This document shows positions 11,465 to 22,339 of a stretch of 64,000 bases of DNA, piece after piece. The notes under the pieces were generated by a model. It had not been told where the DNA came from. It did not search any database and saw only the letters and a program-made list of their open reading frames with translations. Numbering within the stretch: the stretch's first letter is position 1; every line of letters begins with the position of its first letter. Source of the DNA: Macrostomum hystrix (lineage: Eukaryota; Platyhelminthes; Macrostomidae); contig CATNEN010000038.1 of assembly GCA_950097015.1 (NCBI GenBank), positions 21,471,001 to 21,535,000 of the forward strand. The letters are read 5' to 3'. The translations under genes were made by a program, and so were the position numbers.

Positions 11465-12180
11465 ATGGGTCGCGTCCGCACCAAGACAGTTAAGAAGGCC
11501 GCCCGAGTCATCATCGAGAAGTATTACACCCGTCTGGGCAGCGATTTTCACACCAACAAGCGCGTCTGCGAGGAGGTGGCCATCATTCCTTCAAAGCCGT
11601 TGCGCAACAAAATCGCCGGCTTTGTCACCCACCTGATGAAGCGAATTCAGCGCGGCCCAGTTCGCGGCATCTCCATCCGGCTGCAGGAGGAGGAGCGCGA
11701 GCGCAGAGACAACTACGTGCCTGAGGTGTCCGCTCTGGATGTGAATCTGGAGGTTGATCCTGTCACTAGCCAGATGCTGCGCGCTTTGGATCTCAGCGTA
11801 GAGGCCACGGTATGTGCCCTAGCTAGCTGTTGTTGTCTACTTCTCACTTCCTACCTCTTCTTATGTCTACCTCTCATTATCTACTTTTCTCCGTGTCTAC
11901 TTCTCACTGTCTACCTCTCTTTATATAATTTTCTCCGTGTCTACTTCTCTTTTTACCTAACTCTTCTTGTCTACCTCTTATTTTCTACTTTTCTCCGTGT
12001 CTACTTCTCACCCCCTACCTCTTCTTGTCTACCTCTCATTATATACTTTTCTCTTCTCGGTGTCTACTTCTCCCCCTCCCCTTACCCGTGTCTACTTCTC
12101 ACTCCCGCCTCTTATTTTATTTATGCCTAAGCCTTATCTTCGCTGTGGTTTAATTTTTGCAGATTGCCGAAGCCAACTAA
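11465..12180 (+). CDS. RPS17: 40S ribosomal protein S17 (two exons)
   Basis: Exon 11465-11809 encodes the highly conserved body ([45 protein letters not shown]). The second coding exon is only 18 nt, 12163-12180, after TTTTTGCAG, and adds IAEAN and the stop. The protein has 120 residues against 135 in human; the missing part is the poorly conserved C-terminal tail. eS17 sits on the 40S head and is essential for small-subunit assembly. The intron is pyrimidine-rich, with loose repeats of TCTACTTCTC and CTACCTCT. An AATAAA at 12309 is a likely poly(A) signal. An alternative 3' exon further away cannot be excluded. Confidence 0.96.
11825..12110. repeat. Degenerate pyrimidine-rich repeat in RPS17 intron
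   Basis: Irregular repetition of GTCTACTTCTC, CTACCTCTT and ATTTTCTAC. It is less regular than the neighbouring arrays and may be an old or young decayed minisatellite. Confidence 0.7.
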
Positions 12181-12449
12181 ACTCCACGCTGAGTTAATAG
12201 CCGAATTCGGAACTGAAAGGACATTTTAATTTGATCACGCGGACAAGCTTGTTAGTGTCTGTTCAGTATAGTTGGTATTGTTATACGGCGCAGTTTGCAG
12301 CAGTAGTAAATAAAAATCATACTGGACAACAGTTGATAAATTGCGCTTGTCCAATAGTTTTGTTTGGAGCAAAGAAATCTAATAACCTGTTGTATTCGCC
12401 TCAATTGTCTTCAATTGCTTTTTTATAACTTAAGAGCTTCTCACAGAAG

Positions 12450-13200
12450 TTCTCAGAGATCTCAATGGAGGTAAATTACAGGATTAAGATCTCACTGGAG
12501 AAAACTTACAGGAGAGATCTCACTGGAGATAACTTACAGTAGAGAGATCTCACTAGAGATAACTTACAGGAGAGAGATCTCACTGGAGATAACTTACAGG
12601 AGAGAGATCTCACTGGAGATAACTTACAGGAGAGATCTCACTGGAGAAAACTTACAGGAGAGATCTCACTGGAGATAACTTACAGGAGAGAGATCTCACT
12701 GGAGATAACTTACAGGAGAGAGATCTCGCTGGAGGTTAATGGAGAGATCTCAATGGAGGGAAGGGGAGAAATCTCAATGGCGGGAAGGGGAGAGATCTCA
12801 CTGGAGGTTAATGGAGAGATCTCAATGGCGGGAAGGGGAGAGATCTCACTGGAGGTTAATGGAGAGATCTCAATGGCGGGAAGGGGAGAGATCTCACTGG
12901 AGGTTAATGGAGAGATCTCAATGGCGGGAAGGGGAGAGATCTCACTGGAGGTTAATGGAGAGATCTCAATGGCGGGAAGGGGAGAGATCTCACTGGAGGT
13001 TAATGGAGAGATCTCAATGGAGGGAAGGGGAGAGATCTTAACGGTGATTAGGGGAGATCGCAAGGGTGGGAAGTGGGAGATCTGAAGGGTAGGTAGGGGT
13101 AGATCTTAACGGTGAGTAGGGGAGATCGCAAAGGTGGGAAGTGGGAGATCTGAAGGGTTAAATAGGGGGAGATCTCAAGGGTGGTGTAGGGAAAGATCTG
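12450..13200. repeat. GAGATCTC-containing compound minisatellite
   Basis: First part (about 12450-12725): units of about 32-34 bp with GAGATCTCACTGGAGATAAC. Second part (12725-13035): 48-bp units joining CTCACTGGAGGTTAATGGAG and CTCAATGGCGGGAAGGGGAG. A decayed tail runs to 13200. Every unit carries the palindrome GAGATCTC. It is 3' of RPS17. Confidence 0.92.
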
Positions 13201-13590
13201 AACAGAAGGCGGTCAGATTATTTGGCGCGAATATTCGTGTCATTTTTGTGAAATTGGTGTTTGGAGTAAACTAATGGATGCTTCTCAAGCTCTTTTACCC
13301 TTTTGCTATTTGTTCTAATATTTGCAGCCCCACAACTGCTACTTACCGCTGCCTATTTACGAGCGTAATCGTCTTGTATCAGTTGAAACAAAATATTACT
13401 TTTTTGCATTGATCATAGCTCGTACCTCGCGAAAACAGTAATTTTGTATGGCATCGGCCATTTTAGAATTTAAAAAAATATTTAGAATCGATTTTTAGGT
13501 CTTCTCCCTTGTGTTAGTAGCTCGTAGGTGTTAGTTTTTTTAATCTTGGCCAGTGCCGGTTCCGAAGGCTGAACAACTGTCTATTTCAGT
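13201..13590. other. Spacer between arrays
   Basis: No gene recognised. A TATTTGCAG acceptor-like site at about 13327 is followed by 40 bp of more mixed sequence; it could be a non-coding exon, but there is nothing else to support it. Confidence 0.3.
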
Positions 13591-13594
13591 CTGT

Positions 13595-14675
13595 GTACTT
13601 CAGTCTCCCCTCTTTTCTCTCAGTTTTCTACCCTTCAGACTCCCCTCTTTTCTCTCAGTTTTCTACCCTTCAGTCTTCCCTCTTTTCTCTCAGTTTTCTA
13701 CCCTTCAGACTCCCCTCTTTTCTCTCAGTTTTCTACCCTTCAGACTCCCCTCTTTTCTCTCAGTTTTCTACCCTTCAGTCTTCCCTCTTTTCTCTCAGTT
13801 TTCTACCCTTCAGACTCCCCTCTTTTCTCTCAGTTTTCTACCCTTCAGACTCCCCTCTTTTCTCTCAGTTTTCTACCCTTCAGACTCCCCTCTTTTCTCT
13901 CAGTTTTCTACCCTTCAGACTCCCCTCTTTTCTCTCAGTTTTCTACCCTTCAGACTCCCCTCTTTTCTCTCAGTTTTCTACCCTTCAGACTCCCCTCTTT
14001 TCTCTCAGTTTTCTACCCTTCAGTCTTCCCTCTTTTCTCTCAGTTTTCTACCCTTCAGACTCCCCTCTTTTCTCTCAGTTTTCTACCCTTCAGACTCCCC
14101 TCTTTTCTCTCAGTTTTCTACCCTTCAGACTCCCCTCTTTTCTCTCAGTTTTCTACCCTTCAGTCTTCCCTCTTTTCTCTCAGTTTTCTACCCTTCAGAC
14201 TCCCCTCTTTTCTCTCAGTTTTCTACCCTTCAGTCTCCCCTTTTTTCTCTCAGTTTTCTACCCTTCAGACTCCCCTCTTTTCTCTCAGTTTTCTACCCTT
14301 CAGACTCCCCTCTTTTCTCTCAGTTTTCTACCCTTCAGTCTTCCCTCTTTTCTCTCAGTTTTCTACCCTTCAGACTCCCCTCTTTTCTCTCAGTTTTCTA
14401 CCCTTCAGACTCCCCTCTTTTCTCTCAGTTTTCTACCCTTCAGTCTTCCCTCTTTTCTCTCAGTTTTCTACCCTTCAGACTCCCCTCTTTTCTCTCAGTT
14501 TTCTACCCTTCAGTCTTCCCTCTTTTCTCTCAGTTTTCTACCCTTCAGACTCCCCTCTTTTCTCTCAGTTTTCTACCCTTCAGTCTCCCCTTTTTTCTCT
14601 CAGTTTTCTACCCTTCAGTCTTCCCTCTTTTCTCTCAGTTTTCTACCCTTCAGTCTCTCCTCTTCTCAGTTTTCC
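13595..14675. repeat. 35-bp minisatellite
   Basis: About 31 units of CTCAGTTTTCTACCCTTCAG plus ACTCCCCTCTTTTCT, with AGTCTTCC variants. Plus-strand frames are open for about 400 codons because the unit has no stop in any frame; the predicted peptides are artefacts of the repeat. Confidence 0.95.
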
Positions 14676-15045
14676 ACCAATCTTCGCTGCCCATTATGGA
14701 TTTAGACGGAGTATCTCAGGGGAACAATATTCTTAATCAATGGTGTCATAAAAACTGTAGTACATAAATTACATGGCGTATCAATTTGGTGGATTCAGGA
14801 CCAACCGACAGATCAGACTCAATCAAATAAGATTGATCTTTTTCCTAACTCATCGGACATCATTAATCATAACTAAGAGTGTATTTCTCATGGGATTACT
14901 ATCCGAATTTAATAATCTTCCACCGAGTGCTCAGTGTTATGGCCGAAATTTATGCCCCGACTTGACCTCTTCTAGATGGAATACCTCGCAGTTTCTATCA
15001 ATTTACTTTTCTGAGTCGCCCGTCTGAATATTCTTCATAATACTC
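14676..15045. other. Unassigned spacer
   Basis: An 84-codon open frame at 14773-15027 has no recognisable motif, and I see no gene here. Confidence 0.3.
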
Positions 15046-15445
15046 AGAATCTACTCCGAATTCCCCTCAGGCCATCAGAATCTACTCCGAATTCCCCTCA
15101 GGCCATCAGAATCTACTCCGAATTCCCCTCAGGCCATCAGAATCTACTCCGAATTCCCCTCAGGCCATCAGAATCTACTCCGAATTCCCCTCAGGCCATC
15201 AGAATCTACTCCGAATTCCCCTCAGGCCATCAGAATCTACTCCGAATTCCCCTCAGGCCATCAGAATCTACTCCGAATTCCCCTCAGGCTACTCCTGAGT
15301 TCCCTCAGGATACTCCAGATTCCCCTCAGTACTTCAGAATCTTCTCGAAATTCCCCTCAGGCCATCAGAATCTACTCCGAATTCCCCTCAGTACTTCAGA
15401 ATCTTCTCGAAATTCCCCTCAGGCCTTCAGAATCCACTTTCGACT
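15046..15445. repeat. 31-bp minisatellite
   Basis: Units of TACTCCGAATTCCCCTCAGG plus CCATCAGAATC. The first eight are almost identical; later ones diverge. Confidence 0.92.
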
Positions 15446-15825
15446 CCCTTCATGTTTCCAGAGTCTAATCCTGAATTAGGTCCTTAGATTTTCAAATTTA
15501 AGTCAATTTTACTGCATCGCGTGTCTGTATGGAGACCAGATCTTGATTGGCAGTGCGTGTAAAACGCAAAGCCTTTGAGTTTTAATCGTGCACCAAATCG
15601 ACAACCTTCCGTCTCTGGTTCGGATGAAAAGGCTTATTTATGCAACCAGCCTTTAGACATGAATGAATAATACGAGCCCGTAGGCAACTCAGATAGGGCA
15701 GTTTTTTATTTTCAATTTTCATTGTCAACTGCGTGCTCCGCAAATTTTTTACTTCAGAAAGCATTGTGTAACGCTGATTATTCAACATACGAAGTACTTT
15801 GCTTTGTACAATGCTGTTTACCCAA
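15446..15825. other. Unassigned spacer
   Basis: No coding or RNA feature recognised. Confidence 0.3.
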
Positions 15826-15827
15826 CG

Positions 15828-16262
15828 TAAGTGCTTCAGGAATTCCTTCCTCGCTAGCCTCAGTGCTTCAGGAATTCCTTCCTCGTAACCTCAGTGCTTC
15901 AGGCATTTCTTCCTCCCTAACCTCAGAGCTTCAGGCATTTCTTCCTCCCTAACCTCAGAGCTTCAGGCATTCCATCCTCCCTAACCTCAGAGCTTCAGGC
16001 ATTTCTTCCTCCCTAACCTCAGAGCTTCAGGCATTTCTTCCTCCCTAACCTCAGAGCTTCAGGAATTCCTTCCTTCCTAACCTCAGTGCTTCAGGCATTT
16101 CATCCTCCCTAACCTCAGTGCTTCAGGCATTTCATCCTCCCTAACCTCAGAGCTTCAGGCATTCCATCCTCCCTAACCTCAGAGCTTCAGGAATTCCTTC
16201 CTTCCTAACCTCAGTGCTTCAGGCATTTCATCCTCCCTAACCTCAGAGCTTCAGGCATTTCA
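15828..16262. repeat. 32-bp minisatellite
   Basis: About 13 units of CTAACCTCAGAGCTTCAGGC plus ATTTCTTCCTCC, with ATTCCATCC and AATTCCTTCC variants. The CTTCAGG core resembles the 24-bp arrays at 18.8 and 20.8 kb. Confidence 0.92.
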
Positions 16263-16447
16263 CCATCCTTATCCCCCTTTATCCTCCTTCCTGGATGGGG
16301 AAGATTTGTATTTTTCCGGATTCTTGTCCGCCTGATCTTTGTCACTTGCTGCCTTGCCGGGAAAACTGTTGCTTTTCTTTCGGCCTCAATGACCTCAACG
16401 CGAGACGGAATTTTTCTGGCCAATTGAAAATGTACTTTAGTTGTTGA

Positions 16448-17735
<1,288 letters not shown>

Positions 17736-18260
17736 ATTTTTCCTCCAAACCCCGGTTTGCCAGCCCCCCACCCCAACACCCGCCAAATCCTCATTCCTAA
17801 GTCCCAATCCCCCTGAGGAATTAGTTAACCTCCTTTCTCGTCTCCCAGGGTACAGGGGAAGGCCATTCTCCCAGTCCCCCCACTGCAAATATTTCCCACT
17901 GTACACAAGTGGCAGCGAGTGAGTCACTGATTCATTCTGTTTAATAGGCCGTGGGGCGAACCAAACACAAACATTTAGAATCGGCCACGAGGGCGGGGGT
18001 CGAAATGTACACCCCAGCCCACCCCAACCTCCGCCGGGCCCACAATCGATTCTTCGTCCTATCTGGCCTGGTAGGCTTACGTCCAATAAAATTCCAGCAA
18101 GACCCGCCACCCCTGGAGCGGAGGAGAGGGGGACAGAGGGGGAGGGAGGCCACTTCACACAGCCCTCTGCCCGACCCCCCATGACACACAGGCGGGGGCA
18201 ACACATCGGGGGTATATTTTACCGCCATTCCCCTATCCCAATCCTCTAATTCCCGGTTGT
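17736..18260. other. C-rich island upstream of the small membrane-protein gene
   Basis: Composition changes sharply to C-rich, with CCCCAC/CCCC runs. Open frames exist on both strands (minus 161 and 107 codons, plus 77) but none shows a protein family. It could be a promoter-proximal or 5' UTR region of the 18352 gene, or a remnant of a non-autonomous element; I cannot tell which. Confidence 0.3.
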
Positions 18261-18351
18261 TCAATTTCGCGATCTAGGATTCGTTATTTCATTGTTTAAT
18301 AAGTTTCTATTTGTTTGTTTATAAGTAGCAAACTAAGACGATTAAACAAAA

Positions 18352-18681
18352 ATGCGAACCGGACAAGTTTGGGTTTTCCTAGAAATCGGCCTAGGCGTCA
18401 TCTTCATCATCACCCTGTTCTGCCTGTGCAGATTCTTCGATCTGCGGAAAGCCCGCAACAGGAAGCGCAAGGCTAAGGCCGCCGACGAGGACTGCTACCA
18501 GAGACAGCTGGCCCAGCAGCGGGAGCGGGCCCTGTCGATCCGACGGGAGAGCCTCATGCACGAGACGGCCAGCAATCCGGAGAACGCGGCGGCCAAGGAG
18601 CCTCTGACCGCCGTTGAGGAGAAGCCAGCCGAGGAGGGCGGAGCCGCCTCCGGGGAGTCCACAAAAAAGCCAGCCGAATAA
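18352..18681 (+). CDS. Small single-pass membrane protein, unknown
   Basis: A single-exon open frame of 109 codons with a good start context (AAACAAAAATG). Residues about 7-27 form a hydrophobic segment (WVFLEIGLGVIFIITLFCLC). A basic stretch follows (RKARNRKRKAKAA), then a charged, alanine- and glutamate-rich tail that is probably disordered. The positive-inside rule would place the long C-terminal tail in the cytosol. GC-rich codon usage fits the other genes here, which supports it being real. I do not recognise the family. It could also be the first exon of a longer gene, but there is an in-frame stop and no evident donor. Confidence 0.6.
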   Translation: MRTGQVWVFLEIGLGVIFIITLFCLCRFFDLRKARNRKRKAKAADEDCYQRQLAQQRERALSIRRESLMHETASNPENAAAKEPLTAVEEKPAEEGGAASGESTKKPAE

Positions 18682-18819
18682 TTGACCAAGATAGAATTTG
18701 AAAATAATTGGACTTATTGAATATTGAAGCGAGTCGAATCATTTCATATGGATTGCCAGAGGTGAGACCTGGTGATGGACTTGGGTTGCCAACAAACAAA
18801 TTAGCTTTAGCTTTAGGCT

Positions 18820-19790
18820 CTCAATCAGCCCTTCCTTCAGGCACCCCAATCAGCCCTTCCTTCAGGTTCTTAATCAACCCTTCCTTCAGGCCTCCAATCA
18901 GCCATTCCTTCAGGCACCCCAATCAGCCCTTCCTTCAGGCCGCCAATCAGCCCTTCCTTCAGGCACCCCAATCAGCCCTTCAGGCACCCAATCAACCCTT
19001 CCTTCAGGCCCCCAATCAGCCCTTCCTCCAGGCCCCCAATCAGCCATTCCTTCAGGCACCCCAATCAGCCCTTACTTCAGGCTCTTAATCACCCATTCCT
19101 TCAGGCTTTTAATCAGCCCTTCCTTCAGGTCCCCAATCAGTCATTCCTTCAGGCTCTTAATCAGCCATTCCTTGCCATTTCTTCAGGCTCTTAATCACCC
19201 ATTCCTTCAGGTTCTTAATCACCCATTCACCCATCCTTCAGGCACCCCAATCAACCATTCCTTCAGGCTCTTAATCAGCCATTCCTTCAGGCTCTTAATC
19301 AGCCCTTCCTTCAGGCCCCCAATCAGTCCTTCCTTCAGGCTCTTAATCAGCCATTCCCTCAGGCTCTTAATCAGCCATTCCTTCAGGCTCTTAATCGGCC
19401 ATTCCTTCAGGCTCTTAATCAGCCCTTCCTTCAGGCCCCCAATCAGTCATTCCTTCAGGCTCTTAATCAGCCATTCCTTTAGGCTCTTAATCAACCCTTC
19501 CTTCAGGCCTCCAATCAGCCATTCCTTCAGGCACCCCAATCAGCCATTCCTTCAGGCACCCAATCAGCCATTCCTTCAGGCCTTCAATCAGCCATTCCTT
19601 CAGGCACTCCAATCAGCCTTTCCTTCAGGCCCCTAATCAGCCCTTCCTTCAGGCCCCCAATCAGCCATTCCTTCAGGCCCCCTAATCAGCCCTTCCTTCA
19701 GGCCCGAATCAGCCATCCCTTCAGGCCCCGAATTAGCCATTCCTTCAGGCTCTTTATCAGCCCTTCCTTCAGGCCCCCCAATCAGCCCCC
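18820..19790. repeat. 24-bp minisatellite, array A
   Basis: Units of about 24 bp containing CCTTCAGGC and AATCAGCC with variable middle (CCCCC, TCTT, ACCC). Several sub-variants are mixed. The same unit reappears at 20819-21862. Confidence 0.93.
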
Positions 19791-19799
19791 AATCGTAAT

Positions 19800-20735
19800 T
19801 CTTACTCAAATTTTTAACTAATTTTAATATCTCTCCTATTATCCCTTTTTTCTCCATTCATTCTCCCATACTAACAAAATCTCCAGTTTAGTACCAACTT
19901 GTACTCATACTGTAGCACATGTCAATCTTTGCACATTGCAGATCTCAAGTTACGAAATGTGACAACTTTAATGAATCTCGAGTGTTTTCATTAAGATTGT
20001 TCAGTGCAATCCGATTAGCTAGTTAGTTAAGTATAGGACAATGCTTTCTTAAAATCAACAGTTATCTCGCACCTAGGCCTGTGTTTTTCAGTTATGAATC
20101 TAGTCAGGAACAGTCTCGGCTCATTAATCTTCGTTTTTATTTCACTAATTTTTCTCGAAATCCTTGTTGACTCAATCTAATTTTATCATTGTCAAATGAT
20201 TTTTTTCGACATCCTATATTTGTTTAGAATTGTAACTGTGTGCTGCAATATAATTACAAGACAGCTTCATACATTACCAGAACAGCTTACTATAGATTTA
20301 GCTCAAATTTATGTAATCGTGTAAAAATGTCATCCATCTAGCTACCTGTATTAAAGTTTTTTTTAAATACAACAAGTTATTCAATTAGCTGCCCTTACAC
20401 TGTCGTAGCTTCACTTATAATGTAAAATAACAAGCACCCTTAAGCATAAAATACAAAATGCTTTATATACTACTGTTCAGTGTTTCTAAAATGCTAATTT
20501 ATCATCAGCCATCTCTTATCATTATCTATTATTCATTTAATTCCAATACCTACAATTCTTTGCTGTCGAACAAATTACTAACTAGTTTTATGTGAGTACA
20601 CTAAAATCATAAAACAATACAAACAATCTCATGCCTTCTGTATCTAACTCCAAAATTAGAGTGCTTCTGAACATTTTCTTGTTTATTGGGATTTGCCGTG
20701 TTTTATTTTTTTAAATAATAAAAGGCCGGTTGTAG
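19800..20735. other. AT-rich spacer between the two 24-bp arrays
   Basis: About 0.9 kb of AT-rich, non-repetitive DNA. No coding frame, RNA gene or terminal repeat was recognised. Confidence 0.4.
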
Positions 20736-20840
20736 CCTACTACCACTAGTGGTTAGAGAGTCGGACTAACCACTTGAAGGTCGGGGGTTCGATTTCAGAC
20801 TCCACTGGAACCATTTTTGTCCTTTAGTATGTCCTTCAGG
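20736..20840 (+). mobile_element. tRNA-like SINE head
   Basis: A tRNA-like sequence with CTAGTGGTTAGAGAG near the A-box position and a B box GGTTCGATTTC at 20786-20796. It is followed by CCACTGGAACC and TGTCCTTTAGT. The 24-bp array begins immediately after it. Confidence 0.65.
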
Positions 20841-21865
20841 CCCCCAAACAGCCATTCCTTCAGGCCCTCAATCAGCCTCTGCATCAGGCCCCCAATCAGC
20901 CCTTCCTTCAGGCCCCCAATCAGCCATTCCTTCAGGCCCCCCAATCAGCCCTTCCTTCAGGCCCCCAATCAGCCCTTCCTTCAGGCACCCAATCAGCCAT
21001 TCCTTAAGGCTCTCAATCAGCCTCTGCATCAGGCCCCCAATCAGCCTTTCCTTCAGGCCCCCAATCAGCCCTTCCTTCAGGCCCTCAATCAGCCTCTGCA
21101 TCAGGCCCCCAATCAGCCCTTCCTTCAGGCCCCCAATCAGCCATTCCTTCAGGCCCCCCAATCAGCCCTTCCTTCAGGCCCCCAATCAGCCCTTCCTTCA
21201 GGCACCCAATCAGCCATTCCTTAAGGCTCTCAATCAGCCTCTGCATCAGGCCCCCAATCAGCCCTTCCTTCAGGCACCCAATCAGCCATTCCTTAAGGCT
21301 CTCAATCAGCCTCTGCATCAGGCCCCCAATCAGCCCTTCCTTCAGGCACCCAATCAGCCATTCCTTAAGGCTCTCAATCAGCCTCTGCATCAGGCCCCCA
21401 ATCAGCCCTTCCTTCAGGCCCCCAATCAGCCATTCCTTCAGGCCCCCAATCAGCCCTTCCTTCAGGCCCCCAATCAGCCATTCCTTCAGGCCTTCAATCA
21501 GCCATTCCTTCAGGCCCCCAATCAGCTATTCCTTCAGGTACCCAATCAGCCATTCCTTCAGGCCCCCAATCAGCCCTTCCTTCAGGCCCCCAATCAGCCA
21601 TTCCTTCAGGCCTTCAATCAGCCATTCCTTCAGGCCCCCAATCAGCTATTCCTTCAGGTACCCAATCAGCCCTTCCTTCAGGCCCCCAATCAGCCCTTCC
21701 TTCAGGCCCTCAATCAGCCATTCCTTCAGGCCCCCAATCAGCTATTCCTTCAGGCACCCAATCAGCCATCCCTTCAGGCCCCCAATCAGCCCTTCCTTCA
21801 GGCCCTCAATCAGCCTATGCATCAGGCCCCCAATCAGCCCTTCCTTCAGGCACCCAATCAGCCCT
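20819..21865. repeat. 24-bp minisatellite, array B
   Basis: Same unit family as array A (CCTTCAGG, CCCAATCAGCC), plus a recurring CTCTGCATCAGGCCCCC variant spaced about every 72-144 bp. Larger blocks repeat, for example the units around 21430-21530 and 21550-21650. The array is flanked on both sides by pieces of one SINE family. Confidence 0.93.
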
Positions 21866-21871
21866 TCTTTT

Positions 21872-22010
21872 TATAACGACTTGAAGGTCGGGGGTTCGAT
21901 TCCAGACTCCACTGGAACAGTGCTTGTCCTTTAGTTAAGCATGTCGGCTCGAGCCGATTGGCGTGTGAATGCCATAGACGAACGCATTTTCGGGGGGGGA
22001 CATGGACGCT
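21872..22010 (+). mobile_element. Second piece of the tRNA-like SINE
   Basis: From 21879 it repeats ACTTGAAGGTCGGGGGTTCG and CAGACTCCACTGGAAC of the 20736 copy, with a B box GGTTCGATTCC, then TGTCCTTTAGT and a longer unrelated body. The tRNA 5' part is missing; the array stands in its place. Confidence 0.65.
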
Positions 22011-22339
22011 AAAATAGGGCGTAACAAAATCGCTGCCTCAGAATAGCAGTCCATACTTTTTTTCTCTTCGGAGAGATATTTGTTTTTTTGTTAAAATATC
22101 TATGGCATTTAAAACGAAGTATTTTAATATTTAAATTGGTAAAACACCACCAAGAACATTTTTACATTCACGACGCATGTCTGCAAAAAAATAAATAAAT
22201 AAAACTGGAACGAAATCAAATCATCCATCACATGGAGACATCCGCCTTGACGACATCTCGCGTAGATGCGGTCGACCGCAGCGGCTGCAAGAAAGCCTCG
22301 ACAAAATTCGCTCACAAGCATAAACGGTGTCAAAAAAAG

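Noticed and set aside
13553-14767. Open frames of about 400 and 370 codons
   Set aside because: Purely the 35-bp unit, in three frames, with no non-repeat domain.
14773-15027. Plus-strand 84-codon frame
   Set aside because: Composition like the surrounding spacer, no motif, no splice or promoter context.
16211-16423. Minus-strand 70-codon frame rich in basic residues
   Set aside because: Its end runs into a minisatellite and no promoter or homology is apparent; kept only as a weak possibility.
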